A stretch of DNA of 64,000 bases from CAWVWD01 sp965662365 (GCA_965662365.1 CBFIHR010000004.1:47438-111437), one strand, 5' to 3'; counted from the stretch's first letter, positions 50,198 to 60,458 are shown. Notes: a model not told the origin generated them from the sequence alone. Translations and numbers: made by a program.

Positions 50198-51724
50198 ATG
50201 GAATTTTTAAAAAAGTTAGGACTTCAAGCGTCAAATTTGGGAACAAGCACCGGCTTAAACTGGCTTGGAAACGAAAACAGCGACATTATAAAATCTTACT
50301 CTCCTGTTGATGGACAACTCATCGGCGAAGTAACCGTAACTACGAAGGAGGAGTACGAAACCGTTATTGCGGAAGCAAAAAAATCCTATAAAGTATGGGC
50401 AAAAATGCCAGCTCCGCAACGTGGCGACATCGTTCGTCAATACGGTGAAATCTTGCGTGAATACAAAGAACCGTTAGGTCAATTGGTATCTTACGAAATG
50501 GGAAAATCACTGCAAGAAGGTTATGGCGAAGTACAAGAAATGATTGATATTTGTGACTTTGCCGTTGGGCTTTCTCGTCAGTTATATGGCTTGACGATGC
50601 ACTCGGAGCGTCCAAATCACAGAATGTACGAGCAATGGCATCCGTTAGGAATTGTCGGAATTATTTCCGCTTTTAATTTCCCCGTGGCCGTCTGGTCATG
50701 GAATGCGATGATTGCGATGGTTTGTGGTGATGTTTGTGTGTGGAAACCATCTGAAAAATCACCGCTTTGTGGTGTTGCTTGTCAGTTATTATTACAAAAA
50801 GTATTGAAAGCCAACGATTTACCTGAAGGAATTTCTTGTTTAATCAACGGTGATTATAAAGTTGGCGAATGGATGACAAATGATAACCGTGTGCCGTTAA
50901 TTTCTGCTACAGGAAGTACAAGAATGGGTAAAATCGTTTCGGCAACTGTCGCTGGTCGTTTGGGTCGCACAATTTTAGAATTAGGTGGCAACAATGCGAT
51001 TATCGTTACACCGAATGCAAACTTGGAAATGGTGTTAGTTGGTGCTGTTTTCGGAGCAGTCGGTACCTGCGGACAGCGTTGTACTTCGACTCGTCGTTTG
51101 ATTATTCACGATTCTATTTATGATAAGGTAAAGGAACAATTGGCCGGTGCTTACGCACAATTGAAGATTGGTGATCCTTTAGATTCAGCGAATCACGTCG
51201 GGCCTTTGATCGATAAAGATGCTGTAAAAATGTACTTGAAAGCCATCGAAAGGGTAGAAGCTGAAGGTGGAAATATGGTCGTTGAAGGTGGCGTTTTGGA
51301 GGGTGAAGGTTATGAATCTGGTTGCTACGTCAAACCGTGTATTGCGGAAGCACAAAATCATTTCGAAATTGTTCAGCACGAAACATTTGCACCGATTTTA
51401 TACATTATGAAATACAGTGATTTGGATGAAGCGATTGCCATGCAAAATGGTGTACCGCAAGGTTTATCATCGGCGATCATGACCGATTCATTGCGTGAAG
51501 CAGAGCAGTTTTTATCTGTTTTAGGGTCGGACTGTGGTATTGCTAACGTCAATATCGGAACTTCGGGTGCTGAAATCGGTGGTGCATTCGGTGGCGAAAA
51601 AGAAACTGGCGGTGGTCGTGAATCTGGTTCAGATGCTTGGAAAGCTTATATGCGTCGCCAAACAAATACGATTAATTATGGTACAAAATTACCTTTAGCA
51701 CAAGGAATTAAGTTTAGTTTGTAA
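50198..51724 (+). CDS. amaB: Aldehyde dehydrogenase, ALDH7 (antiquitin/AmaB) type
   Basis: 508 aa. NAD-dependent oxidation of alpha-aminoadipate semialdehyde (in equilibrium with piperideine-6-carboxylate), a lysine-degradation step. Motifs: ISAFNFPVAVWSWN (157-170, N160), ELGGNNA with general base E261, CGQRCTSTRR with catalytic Cys295, and the ALDH7-specific GTSGAEIGGAFGGEKETGGGRE and AWKAYMRRQTNTINY at the C-terminus. Length is right for the family. No other lysine-catabolic gene is adjacent, so the subfamily, not the context, supports the role. A terminator with a TTCG loop follows. Confidence 0.88.
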   Translation: MEFLKKLGLQASNLGTSTGLNWLGNENSDIIKSYSPVDGQLIGEVTVTTKEEYETVIAEAKKSYKVWAKMPAPQRGDIVRQYGEILREYKEPLGQLVSYEMGKSLQEGYGEVQEMIDICDFAVGLSRQLYGLTMHSERPNHRMYEQWHPLGIVGIISAFNFPVAVWSWNAMIAMVCGDVCVWKPSEKSPLCGVACQLLLQKVLKANDLPEGISCLINGDYKVGEWMTNDNRVPLISATGSTRMGKIVSATVAGRLGRTILELGGNNAIIVTPNANLEMVLVGAVFGAVGTCGQRCTSTRRLIIHDSIYDKVKEQLAGAYAQLKIGDPLDSANHVGPLIDKDAVKMYLKAIERVEAEGGNMVVEGGVLEGEGYESGCYVKPCIAEAQNHFEIVQHETFAPILYIMKYSDLDEAIAMQNGVPQGLSSAIMTDSLREAEQFLSVLGSDCGIANVNIGTSGAEIGGAFGGEKETGGGRESGSDAWKAYMRRQTNTINYGTKLPLAQGIKFSL

Positions 51725-51809
51725 AACAGCAAACGGTGGATGTAAAATAGCGAATTGTCAAACAAGCGCAGCAATCGTCAACCGTATAAAGATAGTTTAT
51801 AAAACCACT

Positions 51810-51841
51810 AACTCGTCATGCACTTCGGTGTGTGGCGAGTT
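51810..51841 (+). terminator. Terminator of the ALDH7 gene (TTCG tetraloop)
   Basis: A 14-bp stem (51810-51823 with 51828-51841), all pairs Watson-Crick or G-T, with loop TTCG and six Ts after it. Very strong. Confidence 0.9.
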
Positions 51842-51906
51842 TTTTGTTATCTTTTGATGCTTTTGTGGTTAAAACTTTAAATTTGCCCAAACTTAAAAAT
51901 ATCAAT

Positions 51907-53046
51907 ATGAAATATACTTTTACAATATTATTTGCTTGTTTGTCAATGATAGCTTTGGGGCAAGTCGAACAATGGATGGAACAAGCAGAAACGGGAAAAG
52001 GTAAGAATAAAGTCGATTTATATAATCAAATCGCAGAATATTACACCTTTGATTCCGAGCCATTTTTAGCTAAAATTTATGCTCAAAAAGCTATAGAAAT
52101 TGCTGAGGATTTAGCGTATTACGATGGTTTAGCGGTCGGATACTTTTATTTGGCGGAAGCCTATAATCTAAAAGGTGAACTTAAAACTGCCGAAAAAACC
52201 TATAAAAAATGGTATAAACTCCGTAAAAAACACGGTAGCGAGGAGCAAATCAATTGGGCGACTATCGGCATGGCGAGGTTCTATAAATCACAAGAGCATG
52301 ACCGAAAGACGGAATGTTATTTTAGAAAAGCATTAAAAAGTGCGGAGAAAGGTTCGTACCGAGAGTTTACGATTTTGCAAGCGTTAGCGGATTATTATCA
52401 ATATGGAAAAAGCCGACGTACCGACCGAGAATTGAACTTACGAAAAGGGGCGAAGTATTTTGAGTTGATGGTGGAAAGTGGTCAAAAAATCTATGGTAAG
52501 GATTTCGGCACAGGAAATTTGGATAGTTATTTCAGTGCAGAATTAGTGAACGCACTGGAAAACAAACAAACGAATTTGGCGAATAAGATTGGCGAACAAT
52601 GGCTGAAGTCTAAAGCGAAGTTTGTAAACAATGAAACTTTATGTTTTACGGCGAGAAGAATCGCTCGTTATTTTTTTGATAGAGAAATTTATACACACAT
52701 CAAGCCTTTTTTAGATCAATCTATCGCTTACGCAAAAAAAGATGGAGACAGTCGGCTGGTCAGAATCGGCCTGCAAAATGCGACCTATATGATGCGTTTT
52801 GCGAAAGAATACGAACAAGCCTTGGATTATTGTTTTGAAACTTTGAACTACGAGGTGCGTGAATATGCGTTGGTGCGTAGGCTGAAAGGTTGTGTTTATC
52901 CGATGCTGAAAGAGAAGGATCAAGCATTGACACAAAAGACGATTGCACAGCTTGAAGCATGGCAAAAAACGGTTGATCGATCAAAGTATAAAATGATTTA
53001 TGAAGGCACAGAAGAATTGTTAACTTTGATGAGAACTAACCGCTGA
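51907..53046 (+). CDS. Secreted helical (TPR-like) protein
   Basis: 379 aa from the ATG at 51907. The frame is open 25 codons further upstream, but that would overlap the ALDH7 terminator; from 51907 there is a clean signal peptide (MKYTFTILFACLSMIALGQ). The mature part is a series of helical pairs with TPR-like spacing (AEYYTFDSEPFLAKIYAQKAIEIAED, YDGLAVGYFYLAEAYNLKGELKTAEKTYKKW, WATIGMARFYKSQ), so a periplasmic or surface scaffold. No enzymatic motif. It ends 24 bp before the nucleotidyltransferase gene and is probably in one operon with it. Confidence 0.65.
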   Translation: MKYTFTILFACLSMIALGQVEQWMEQAETGKGKNKVDLYNQIAEYYTFDSEPFLAKIYAQKAIEIAEDLAYYDGLAVGYFYLAEAYNLKGELKTAEKTYKKWYKLRKKHGSEEQINWATIGMARFYKSQEHDRKTECYFRKALKSAEKGSYREFTILQALADYYQYGKSRRTDRELNLRKGAKYFELMVESGQKIYGKDFGTGNLDSYFSAELVNALENKQTNLANKIGEQWLKSKAKFVNNETLCFTARRIARYFFDREIYTHIKPFLDQSIAYAKKDGDSRLVRIGLQNATYMMRFAKEYEQALDYCFETLNYEVREYALVRRLKGCVYPMLKEKDQALTQKTIAQLEAWQKTVDRSKYKMIYEGTEELLTLMRTNR

Positions 53047-53069
53047 AAATCGTCACAACTAATTATAAA

Positions 53070-54065
53070 ATGAAAGTAATCATTCCAGTTGCGGGAGTCG
53101 GAACACGGCTTCGTCCACATACTTACACACAACCGAAACCGTTGATTCCTGTCGCTGGGAAGCCAATAATATTTTTTATTATTGATCAATTAGTCGAAGT
53201 TGGTGTCACGGAGTTTGTATTTATTATTGGGCATTTGGGAGATAAAATTGAGGTGGAAGTGACAGAGGCTTATCCCGACTTGGATAAAACTTTTATTGTT
53301 CAAAATCATCGTTCGGGGATTGCACATGCGATTTGGGTCGCAAGAGAAACTTTTGTTAATAGCGATGAAGTTTTGATTGTATTAGGAGATACAATTATTG
53401 ATGATAATATCAAACCGTTTATTACGGCTTCAAATTCTTGTTTTGGCGTCAAAAAGGTAAATGATCCGAGAGAATTTGGAATTGTAGAGTTTAATGAGGT
53501 AAAAGAAGTCGTTCGTGTGGTCGAAAAACCACAAATTCCTATTTCTAATATGGCTCTGGTCGGTTGGTACAAAGTTACAGATGTGAAGGCTTTGTTATCC
53601 GCAATTCAATATAATATTGAAAATAAAATTACAACCTATGGCGAATATCAACTGACGGATGCAATTATGCGAATGATTGAAAATCAGCATCAGTTCACAG
53701 CGATTCCAATTAAAAACTGGTTTGATTGTGGTAAACGAGAAATTCTGTTATTGACCAATGAAACTTTACTTAAAAAATACGCCGTTCAAAATAAGACACA
53801 ACACAATTATCCGAATACGATTATCATTCCGCCAGTGAGTATTGGTGAAAATTGCACGATTAAAGATTCAATTATCGGCCCTTATGTAACGATTGGTCAT
53901 CAGGCAAAAATCAAACAGTCGATTATTAATGATTCCATTATTGGTGATTTTTCTACCATCGAAACGGTTATTCTCAATCGGTCGATTATCGGTAGTGATG
54001 CCTCTATTAAAGGCACTAATCAAAGCCTAAATATCGGTGATAATACGGAAATTGACTTTTCATAA
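53070..54065 (+). CDS. Sugar-phosphate nucleotidyltransferase (RmlA/GlmU-like)
   Basis: 331 aa. N-terminal nucleotidyltransferase domain with GVGTRLRPHT (9-18) and PKPLIPV (22-28), the metal/nucleotide site LIVLGDTIIDD (about 102-112) and VEKPQIP. After about residue 245 comes a left-handed beta-helix (hexapeptide-like repeats: SIGENCTIKDSIIGPYVTIG, AKIKQSIINDSIIGDFSTIE). It makes an NDP-sugar from a sugar-1-phosphate and NTP; glucose-1-phosphate thymidylyltransferase-like by overall pattern, but the sugar is not determined. Linked to the secreted helical protein upstream. Confidence 0.85.
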   Translation: MKVIIPVAGVGTRLRPHTYTQPKPLIPVAGKPIIFFIIDQLVEVGVTEFVFIIGHLGDKIEVEVTEAYPDLDKTFIVQNHRSGIAHAIWVARETFVNSDEVLIVLGDTIIDDNIKPFITASNSCFGVKKVNDPREFGIVEFNEVKEVVRVVEKPQIPISNMALVGWYKVTDVKALLSAIQYNIENKITTYGEYQLTDAIMRMIENQHQFTAIPIKNWFDCGKREILLLTNETLLKKYAVQNKTQHNYPNTIIIPPVSIGENCTIKDSIIGPYVTIGHQAKIKQSIINDSIIGDFSTIETVILNRSIIGSDASIKGTNQSLNIGDNTEIDFS

Positions 54066-54458
54066 ATGTTATGTTTTCTATTTTCTGTTTTGAGCGGCTT
54101 GACTTTTTATCTAAAAAAAGTTATCAAAATGTTAAGAGGATAAAAAATAGACAGGTTATGAACAAAAAAATATTTAGATCTTCTTTAAGTAAGAAAGTAG
54201 GTCTGTTTAATGTAATGATGACAATTTATGAGTTGATTTTAGTAGATGATGTAGTAATGATGTAATCAAATTTATGGATGTTGTATTGTAGAAGTAGAAG
54301 CATATCACATTATTAGGTAATTATAATGCTAAATTTGTCAAACCTTAAAACCTCAATATTTATTTGTTTGTTAAAATCTTATGCAGATAAAATTTTAATA
54401 TATAAATTTGAAATTGAATTTTAATAAACAATATTTTTTTACTTAAAATCAAATTACA
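54066..54458. other. Intergenic region, 393 bp
   Basis: AT-rich spacer before the PUL-associated T9SS gene. Short weakly coding-like frames exist (54071-54265) but lack support. Contains the -7 candidate at 54403-54410. Confidence 0.5.
54403..54410 (+). promoter_or_regulatory. Candidate -7 element for the PUL T9SS gene
   Basis: TAAATTTG matches TAnnTTTG, 49 bp before the ATG. The -33 region has no TTTG, which fits a promoter needing an activator. Confidence 0.45.
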
Positions 54459-55289
54459 ATGATTAAAAATTACTTATTAGCTTTCGTTTTCGTTTTAAGT
54501 GCTGTTGCAGCACAAGCTCAATTAGCTGGTACAATTTGGCAAATAGCACCTGGATCGCCTACAGCATTAGCAGTAGGTCCTGCACAAGGAGATTTCGGAT
54601 GGTGGTCAATCGGTCCTAACGGTCCTGCTGACAGACCTTGTTACTATGATGATACTTATGTATTCAATGCAGATGGTACATTTGAGAATGTATTAGGTAC
54701 AGAAACTTGGATAGAAGCTTGGCAAGGCGCTGCTGCAGACGGATGTGCTGCTCCTGTTGCTCCTCATGATGGTTCAGCGGCTGCAACTTGGTCTTACGAC
54801 GCAGCGGCAGGTACAGTTACTATTTATGGTGCTGGTGCTTACATCGGTCTTCCTAAAGTAAACAATGATGGAGAGCTTGCTACTGCAGGATCTTCTGTAG
54901 ATTCTATTGTATATCCTGTAACTTTCTCAACTGTTACAAATGCAGATGACTACATGGCAATTGATATTGCTTTTGGTACAACAGGTTACTGGCATTATGA
55001 GTTAGAGTTTGTTGATTTCACTTCAAGCACTAATGTTGTAAAAAATGAGAATATCTTCGAAGTATTCCCTAATCCAGCAGCAGATCAATTTACTATCAAC
55101 TTTGATGAGGCGATCTCTACATCTGCTAACTTGAACATTTACGATTTTCAAGGTAAATTAGTTAAGCAAGAGTTGTTAACAAATCAGCAAACTGTTATTT
55201 CTACTGATGATTTGAGAACAGGTCTTTACATTATCCGTGTTGATAATGGTGAGAAAAGTTATACTCATAAATTATCAGTTGTAAAGTAA
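54459..55289 (+). CDS. T9SS-secreted putative glycan-binding protein upstream of the PUL
   Basis: 276 aa. Signal peptide 1-20 (...AVAAQAQ). Residues about 25-190 form a beta-rich domain with AVGPAQGDFGWWS (38-50), CYYDDTYVFNADGTFE (61-76) and GYWHYELEFV (176-185). The same elements occur in the PKD lipoprotein of the PUL (TVGPAPGDGSWFS, QYDDSFCFLFDG, GWFELYFV), so the two share a domain. The C-terminal 78 residues are a T9SS type A sorting domain (FEVFPNPAADQFTINF, TGLYIIRVD). Location, aromatic-rich pattern and the shared domain suggest a secreted beta-glucan-binding protein of the downstream PUL; that role is inference. It has its own terminator, so it is transcribed apart from susC. Confidence 0.7.
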   Translation: MIKNYLLAFVFVLSAVAAQAQLAGTIWQIAPGSPTALAVGPAQGDFGWWSIGPNGPADRPCYYDDTYVFNADGTFENVLGTETWIEAWQGAAADGCAAPVAPHDGSAAATWSYDAAAGTVTIYGAGAYIGLPKVNNDGELATAGSSVDSIVYPVTFSTVTNADDYMAIDIAFGTTGYWHYELEFVDFTSSTNVVKNENIFEVFPNPAADQFTINFDEAISTSANLNIYDFQGKLVKQELLTNQQTVISTDDLRTGLYIIRVDNGEKSYTHKLSVVK

Positions 55290-55802
55290 TTGATGATTTG
55301 AATATCTTTTCGAAGAAGTAAAATTGAAAGCCAATCTATGAATTACAATATCCTAAGATTGGCTTTTCAATTTCGTAGAGAATCATCAAAAAATGGGATT
55401 TAATTTACTTTGATATGCGACTACCTTCAGAGTAGAAAGATAAAATAGTTCGCAATAGAAAGTAAATTAATGTCGTATGCACGGACTAAATTATAAATTG
55501 TAGTTACCGAACATGATGGTTCGTACATATTATTTGTGTTTAATAACAGTAGTATCGCTCGGTACTCCAGCAGATAATTTATTTTAGGAAACTCTGTCCT
55601 TACACATTCTTAGATTCAATTTTTAGACATTTATGCATGATATAATAAACGTAATTTCATGGAGTCATCCATGTCTATCTGTATCCTATATCCTATTAGA
55701 AGAGTAGTGGTAAAATGATTTTTTGTTTTTGAACAAAGAAAGGTGAAGCATTACAGGTTATCTTATTAAATTATTAAAAGTCCATTAAACAAGTAGCCAA
55801 TT
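55290..55802. other. Intergenic region upstream of susC, 513 bp
   Basis: Begins with a terminator (55321-55373); the rest is the presumed control region of the PUL operon. I see no exact TAnnTTTG, no ORF and no regulator gene. Confidence 0.5.
55321..55373 (+). terminator. Terminator after the PUL T9SS gene
   Basis: aaattgaaagccaatct (55321-55337) pairs with agattggcttttcaattt (55356-55373) with a single one-base bulge. Confidence 0.8.
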
Positions 55803-58800
55803 ATGAAGAAAATTCTATTTATTTTATTAACGATATTAAGTGCTTACAATTTTGGGGCAGCACAACAGGTCATTACAGGGACGGTTTCTGATGAGAGAGA
55901 GCCACTTATCGGAGCGACGGTTCAAGTAAAAGGAACTGGAAGAGGGGTTGCGACTGATTTTGACGGCAGGTATTCTATTCAAGTACCCAATGGAGAAACA
56001 GTATTGATATTCTCTTATATTGGTTTAGAGTCACAAGAAATATTAGTAGGTGATCAGACTTCTATTAACGTAATTTTAAAGGAAAATACTTCGGTTTTAG
56101 ACGAAGTTGTCGTTGTCGGTTATGGTACACAAAAACGTAGTAAAATCGGTGGTTCAGTAGGTGTCGTTACTGCTCAAGAAATTACAGAAGCGCCTGTGCT
56201 TCGTGTTGAACAAGCCTTACAAGGACGTACGGCAGGTGTTCAAGTCGCCCAAAACTCAGGTTCTCCCGGTAGTGCTTTAACAGTTCGTATTCGTGGTATC
56301 GGTACGATTAATAACAGTGACCCACTTTATATTGTAGATGGCGTTCCCGTTGGTGGAATTGACTATTTGAACCCTAATGATATAGAATCTATCAACGTCT
56401 TAAAAGATGCTGCGTCTGCGGCGATTTATGGTGCGAGAGGTGCCAATGGAGTTGTCCTTATCACTACAAAAGGTGGCAAACGCAATCAAGATGGTCGGAT
56501 TTCTTATGAGTCTTACTATGGTGTTCAGAGTCCATGGAAAACCATCAATTTATTAAATGCAGAGGAATATGCGATTTTATCAAACGAAGCACATATCAAC
56601 GCAGGTTTAATACCGCTGCCAGAGTTTGCAAATCCAGCAGGATTAGGAGAAGGAACAGATTGGTTAGGGGCTATATTTCAAGATGCACCGATGACCAGTC
56701 ACCAAATCGGAATCACAGGTGGTTCAGAACGTTCGTCTTATGCTTTGTCTGCCAATTATTTCTTACAAGAAGGTATTGTTGGTGGAGCGAAGTCAGGGTT
56801 TGAGCGGGTTACGGTTCGTTTTAACTCCGATAGAGATGTAAAGTCATGGTTGAAAATTGGTAACAACATCAGTTTTACAAATTTGACAAGAAACTTCTTA
56901 CCAGAAAATAATGAATTCACAACGCCTTTGGTTCGAGCATTAAATATGGATCCGATTACACCGATTTTTAAATCAGATGGAACATATGCTTATTCTCGCT
57001 ATGCCGATACGGATATTGTGAATCCTGTAAATGCAATAGAGCAAACGTATAACGAATGGAACTCTAACCGTTTGGTAGGGTCCGCTTTTGCAGAAGCAGA
57101 AATTATGGAGAATCTGACTTTTAAGTCAACCTTCAGTATGGATATTACTTTTGCAGAGCAAAAAGGTTTTGTGCCTCGTTTTGACCTAAGTAATGATACT
57201 ACTTTAGCAGACGCTCCAGCAGGTGAACGTAACTTAATCAATTCCGTTTCTATTAATAATAATATTTGGACAAATTGGCAATTAGAAAATCTATTGACTT
57301 ACAGTAAGGAAATGGGTGACCATGTAATTTTGGCTAATTTAGGTAACACAGTCCTGAAAAACCGTCATGATTATAATGGTGGAGCAAATACAAATTTACC
57401 ATCGAATAGATGGGAAGATGCTTATATCGGTAACACTATTGACCCGATTGCTTCTATGTCAAGTTATAGTGGTGCGGATGAATCTTCCTTATTGTCTTTC
57501 TTTACTCGTATCAATTACGAATATTCAGATAAATACTTGGCTTCGGTAACTTTCCGTGCAGATGGTTCTTCTCGATTCGGTGCCAACAAACGATTCGGTT
57601 ACTTCCCTTCAGCGTCTTTTGCGTGGATTGCTTCTTATGAAGATTTTTGGAATTATGATGCGATTACTTTCTTAAAAGTTCGTACAAGTTGGGGGCAAAA
57701 TGGTAACGATAGAATTAGTAATTATGGATTTACTTCCATCGTGAATAATGGTCAAAACTATACGTTTGGTGCAGGAGAAATGATTACAAATGGTGCGATT
57801 GCATTGTCACCAGGTAATGAAGATTTGCAGTGGGAAACCAGTACTCAAACAAACCTTGGGGTCGATGTAGAGTTTTTAGATGGTAAAGTAGCATTCACGG
57901 GAGATTATTACATTAAAAATACTTCTGATATGTTGTACGCCGCCCCAATTCCATTACACGTTGGAGCAGCATTTCCACCGACACAAAATATTGGTGAAGT
58001 AAGAAATAATGGGGTAGAGTTAGCCTTGAATCATCGTAATATCGTTGGTGGATTAAAATACGAAATTGGTGGTAACATCGCTTTTGTTAATACAGAGGTA
58101 TTGTACTTAGGGGAAGGTGGTGAACCTATCTCGACAGGTCGTGTTCAATCATCTAATGCTAACGTATCTCGTACAGAAGTCGGACAACCGATTGCAGGGT
58201 TTTATGGTTACGTTACAGATGGTATCTTCCAAAATACTGAAGAAGTAGCCGCACACGCTTTTCAAAGTGAACAAACTCAACCTGGAGATATTCGTTTCAA
58301 AGATTTGAATGGAGATGGAGAGATTACAGAAGAAGATCAAACCTATATCGGTAATCCGACACCAGACTTTACTTATGGTGGAAATATCCGCTTAGATTAT
58401 AAAAACTTCGATTTCAATTTGTTTATCTTAGGCTCTTACGGTAATGATATTTACAATGCGACAACTCGTTATGATTTCACTTACGTAAATCGTCCAGTGT
58501 CGCAATTGAATCGTTGGACAGGCGAAGGTTCTACTAATGAAAACCCTCGTGTAAGTTTAACAGATCCTAACCAAAATGCCAGAGTGTCTGACCGTTTTGT
58601 AGAAGACGGGTCGTTCATGCGAATCAAAAACGTCCAGTTAGGATACACTTTACCAAGAGATATTTCAATGCGTGCGAAGATTGAGAAATTACGTGTTTAC
58701 GTGTCTTCTCAAAACTTATTTACCATTACGAATTATTCAGGTTTAGATCCAGAAATTGGAGCATTAAATGCTTTAGAAATCGGAATTGACAGGGGTTTTT

Positions 58801-58847
58801 ATCCTCAAGCAAGAACCTTCTTAGGTGGTATTCAATTAGCATTTTAA
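55803..58847 (+). CDS. susC: SusC-like TonB-dependent outer-membrane transporter
   Basis: 1014 aa. Signal peptide 1-20 (...NFGAAQQ). A carboxypeptidase-D regulatory-like domain (about 22-105: VITGTVSDEREPLIGATVQVKGTGRG) is followed by the SusC plug (VVVGYGTQKRSKIGGSVGVV, then RVEQALQGRTAGVQVAQNSGSPGSALTVRIRG and NDIESINVLKDAASAAIYGARGANGVVLITTK, the RagA/SusC signature), then a 22-strand barrel (to residue 1014, ending in GGIQLAF). It imports oligosaccharides across the outer membrane with TonB energy. First gene of the operon susC-susD-PKD-GH16-GH16. Confidence 0.95.
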   Translation: MKKILFILLTILSAYNFGAAQQVITGTVSDEREPLIGATVQVKGTGRGVATDFDGRYSIQVPNGETVLIFSYIGLESQEILVGDQTSINVILKENTSVLDEVVVVGYGTQKRSKIGGSVGVVTAQEITEAPVLRVEQALQGRTAGVQVAQNSGSPGSALTVRIRGIGTINNSDPLYIVDGVPVGGIDYLNPNDIESINVLKDAASAAIYGARGANGVVLITTKGGKRNQDGRISYESYYGVQSPWKTINLLNAEEYAILSNEAHINAGLIPLPEFANPAGLGEGTDWLGAIFQDAPMTSHQIGITGGSERSSYALSANYFLQEGIVGGAKSGFERVTVRFNSDRDVKSWLKIGNNISFTNLTRNFLPENNEFTTPLVRALNMDPITPIFKSDGTYAYSRYADTDIVNPVNAIEQTYNEWNSNRLVGSAFAEAEIMENLTFKSTFSMDITFAEQKGFVPRFDLSNDTTLADAPAGERNLINSVSINNNIWTNWQLENLLTYSKEMGDHVILANLGNTVLKNRHDYNGGANTNLPSNRWEDAYIGNTIDPIASMSSYSGADESSLLSFFTRINYEYSDKYLASVTFRADGSSRFGANKRFGYFPSASFAWIASYEDFWNYDAITFLKVRTSWGQNGNDRISNYGFTSIVNNGQNYTFGAGEMITNGAIALSPGNEDLQWETSTQTNLGVDVEFLDGKVAFTGDYYIKNTSDMLYAAPIPLHVGAAFPPTQNIGEVRNNGVELALNHRNIVGGLKYEIGGNIAFVNTEVLYLGEGGEPISTGRVQSSNANVSRTEVGQPIAGFYGYVTDGIFQNTEEVAAHAFQSEQTQPGDIRFKDLNGDGEITEEDQTYIGNPTPDFTYGGNIRLDYKNFDFNLFILGSYGNDIYNATTRYDFTYVNRPVSQLNRWTGEGSTNENPRVSLTDPNQNARVSDRFVEDGSFMRIKNVQLGYTLPRDISMRAKIEKLRVYVSSQNLFTITNYSGLDPEIGALNALEIGIDRGFYPQARTFLGGIQLAF

Positions 58848-58856
58848 TATTTATTG

Positions 58857-58954
58857 TTCCAATGTTTCATTGTTTGAATGTTCGACTGTTAAGTAACATA
58901 TTCAAAATGTGAAACCAAAACTCGAACATTCAAGCATTTGAACATTCAAACAAA
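58857..58954. repeat. Inverted 8-nt word repeat between susC and susD
   Basis: Left arm in octamers: ttccaatg, tttcattg, tttgaatg, ttcgactg (58857-58888). Right arm on the opposite strand: aatgttcg, aatgcttg, aatgttca, tttgtttg (58923-58954). The arms are complementary over about 32 nt with several mismatches and a 34-nt loop, and fill almost the whole 113-bp gap. An mRNA stem here could set the susC:susD ratio. Confidence 0.75.
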
Positions 58955-58960
58955 CAACAA

Positions 58961-60457
58961 ATGAAAAGATTTTCAATCATATTAATCATATTCGTTTTAG
59001 CGTCTTGTGAAAATAATTTCTTGGAGCGCAGTCCGATTATCGGAATTACACAAGATAATTTTTATGAAACAGAAGAGGACGCAATTGCAGCCGTAAATGC
59101 TGCTTATGCTGCCTTACAATTTGAGCTTTCGCCAGGTGGACACTTCCGCTGGTTTTGGGGCGATATTATGTCTGATGATTCTGAAAAAGGTGGTTCGGGT
59201 GATAATGATGTTTTTGAACTGACCTTATTAGAAACTTTTCAAGGGCCTGTGAATACAGATATGTTAGAAGGTGAATGGTCGGCGTGTTACGAAGGTATTT
59301 ATCGTGCGAACACTGTTTTAGAATACGTTCCACCAATGGAAATTAGCGATGCTACTAAAAATCAAGTCGTTGCAGAAGCGAAATTTATTCGGGCATGGTT
59401 CTTTTATAATTTAGTAACGATTTTTGGTGATGTTCCAAAAGTCGATAGATTATTGTCAGCAAGTGAGTACAATATGCCTCGCTCTTCAGCAAATGAAATT
59501 TGGGATTTAATTATTCAAGATTTGACAGAAGCCGCAGCGGCTTTACCATTAAAAAGTCAATATTCAGCAGGAGATTTAGGCAGAATCACAAAAGGAGCAG
59601 CACAAGCATTATTAACAAAAGCTTACTTGTGGCAAGAGAACTGGTCAGCAGCAGAAGCAACAGCAGAAGCAATTATTAACTCTAACGAATATCAGTTAAC
59701 TCCAAACTATGCCGATATTTTCACATCAGCTGGCGAAAACAATATGGAATCTGTTTTTGAGATTCAATATATGAACGCATCAGGTGGAAACTGGGGGAAA
59801 AACAACGCCAACGAAGGTACATTTACCAATGTATTTCAGCGTCCTCGTGGAGCATTTGAGGGCTATGGTTTTAATATTCCAACACAAGATTTTGTAGATG
59901 AATTTTTTGCAGAAGGGTTTGAAGATCCTCGTTTATCATCTACTGTTTTCCGTGAAGGCGAACAAATGGGCGACCGTGGAACATTTACAAAAGAAGCGAC
60001 AGGAATGCCATTTGATTTTTATCCAAAAAAGTATTTTAATAGCAAAGGAGAGGAAGCACCTTTCGGCGACCCGAATCCAAATGGCGGCTCAAATGACCGT
60101 GTGATTCGTTATGCAGATGTACTGTTGATGCACGCAGAGGCAGCAGCCAAAAACGGTAACGAAGCAGCAGCCAAAAATTCTCTTAATGAAGTCAGAGCAA
60201 GAGCAAACGCCAGCGGTTCAGTAACTGTACCTGCTATCACGGCAAATGGTCAAGCCTTGATTGACGCAATTTATAGAGAACGCCGAATTGAGTTAGGTTT
60301 AGAAGGGCATCGCTTTTTTGATTTAGTCAGAACTGGTCGTGCTGCAAATGTATTAGGTGGCTTAGGATATGTGGAAGGAACACACAATGTATTCCCGATT
60401 CCACAATCTCAAATTCAAGCGACTAACGGAGCGATTACACAAAATCCTGGTTATTAA
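58961..60457 (+). CDS. susD: SusD-like surface glycan-binding lipoprotein
   Basis: 498 aa. Lipid Cys16 (IIFVLASCENNFLERSP). SusD/RagB fold with the N-terminal TPR-rich part (TQDNFYETEEDAIAAVNAAYAAL, AKFIRAWFFYNLVTIFGDVP, ARGAAQALLTKAYLW-like segment at about 210-225), and the C-terminal signature VIRYADVLLMHAEAAAKNG and YRERRIELGLEGHRFFDLVRTG. It caps the SusC barrel and presents oligosaccharides. Full length. Confidence 0.94.
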   Translation: MKRFSIILIIFVLASCENNFLERSPIIGITQDNFYETEEDAIAAVNAAYAALQFELSPGGHFRWFWGDIMSDDSEKGGSGDNDVFELTLLETFQGPVNTDMLEGEWSACYEGIYRANTVLEYVPPMEISDATKNQVVAEAKFIRAWFFYNLVTIFGDVPKVDRLLSASEYNMPRSSANEIWDLIIQDLTEAAAALPLKSQYSAGDLGRITKGAAQALLTKAYLWQENWSAAEATAEAIINSNEYQLTPNYADIFTSAGENNMESVFEIQYMNASGGNWGKNNANEGTFTNVFQRPRGAFEGYGFNIPTQDFVDEFFAEGFEDPRLSSTVFREGEQMGDRGTFTKEATGMPFDFYPKKYFNSKGEEAPFGDPNPNGGSNDRVIRYADVLLMHAEAAAKNGNEAAAKNSLNEVRARANASGSVTVPAITANGQALIDAIYRERRIELGLEGHRFFDLVRTGRAANVLGGLGYVEGTHNVFPIPQSQIQATNGAITQNPGY

Positions 60458-60458
60458 T

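Noticed and set aside
51832..51906. Upstream in-frame extension of the secreted helical protein
   Set aside because: It overlaps the ALDH7 terminator and would place 25 extra residues before a perfect signal peptide beginning at 51907.
54071..54265. 64-codon plus-strand frame after the nucleotidyltransferase gene
   Set aside because: Low-complexity AT-rich translation, no signal, no recognisable family and no promoter or terminator of its own; more likely spacer.
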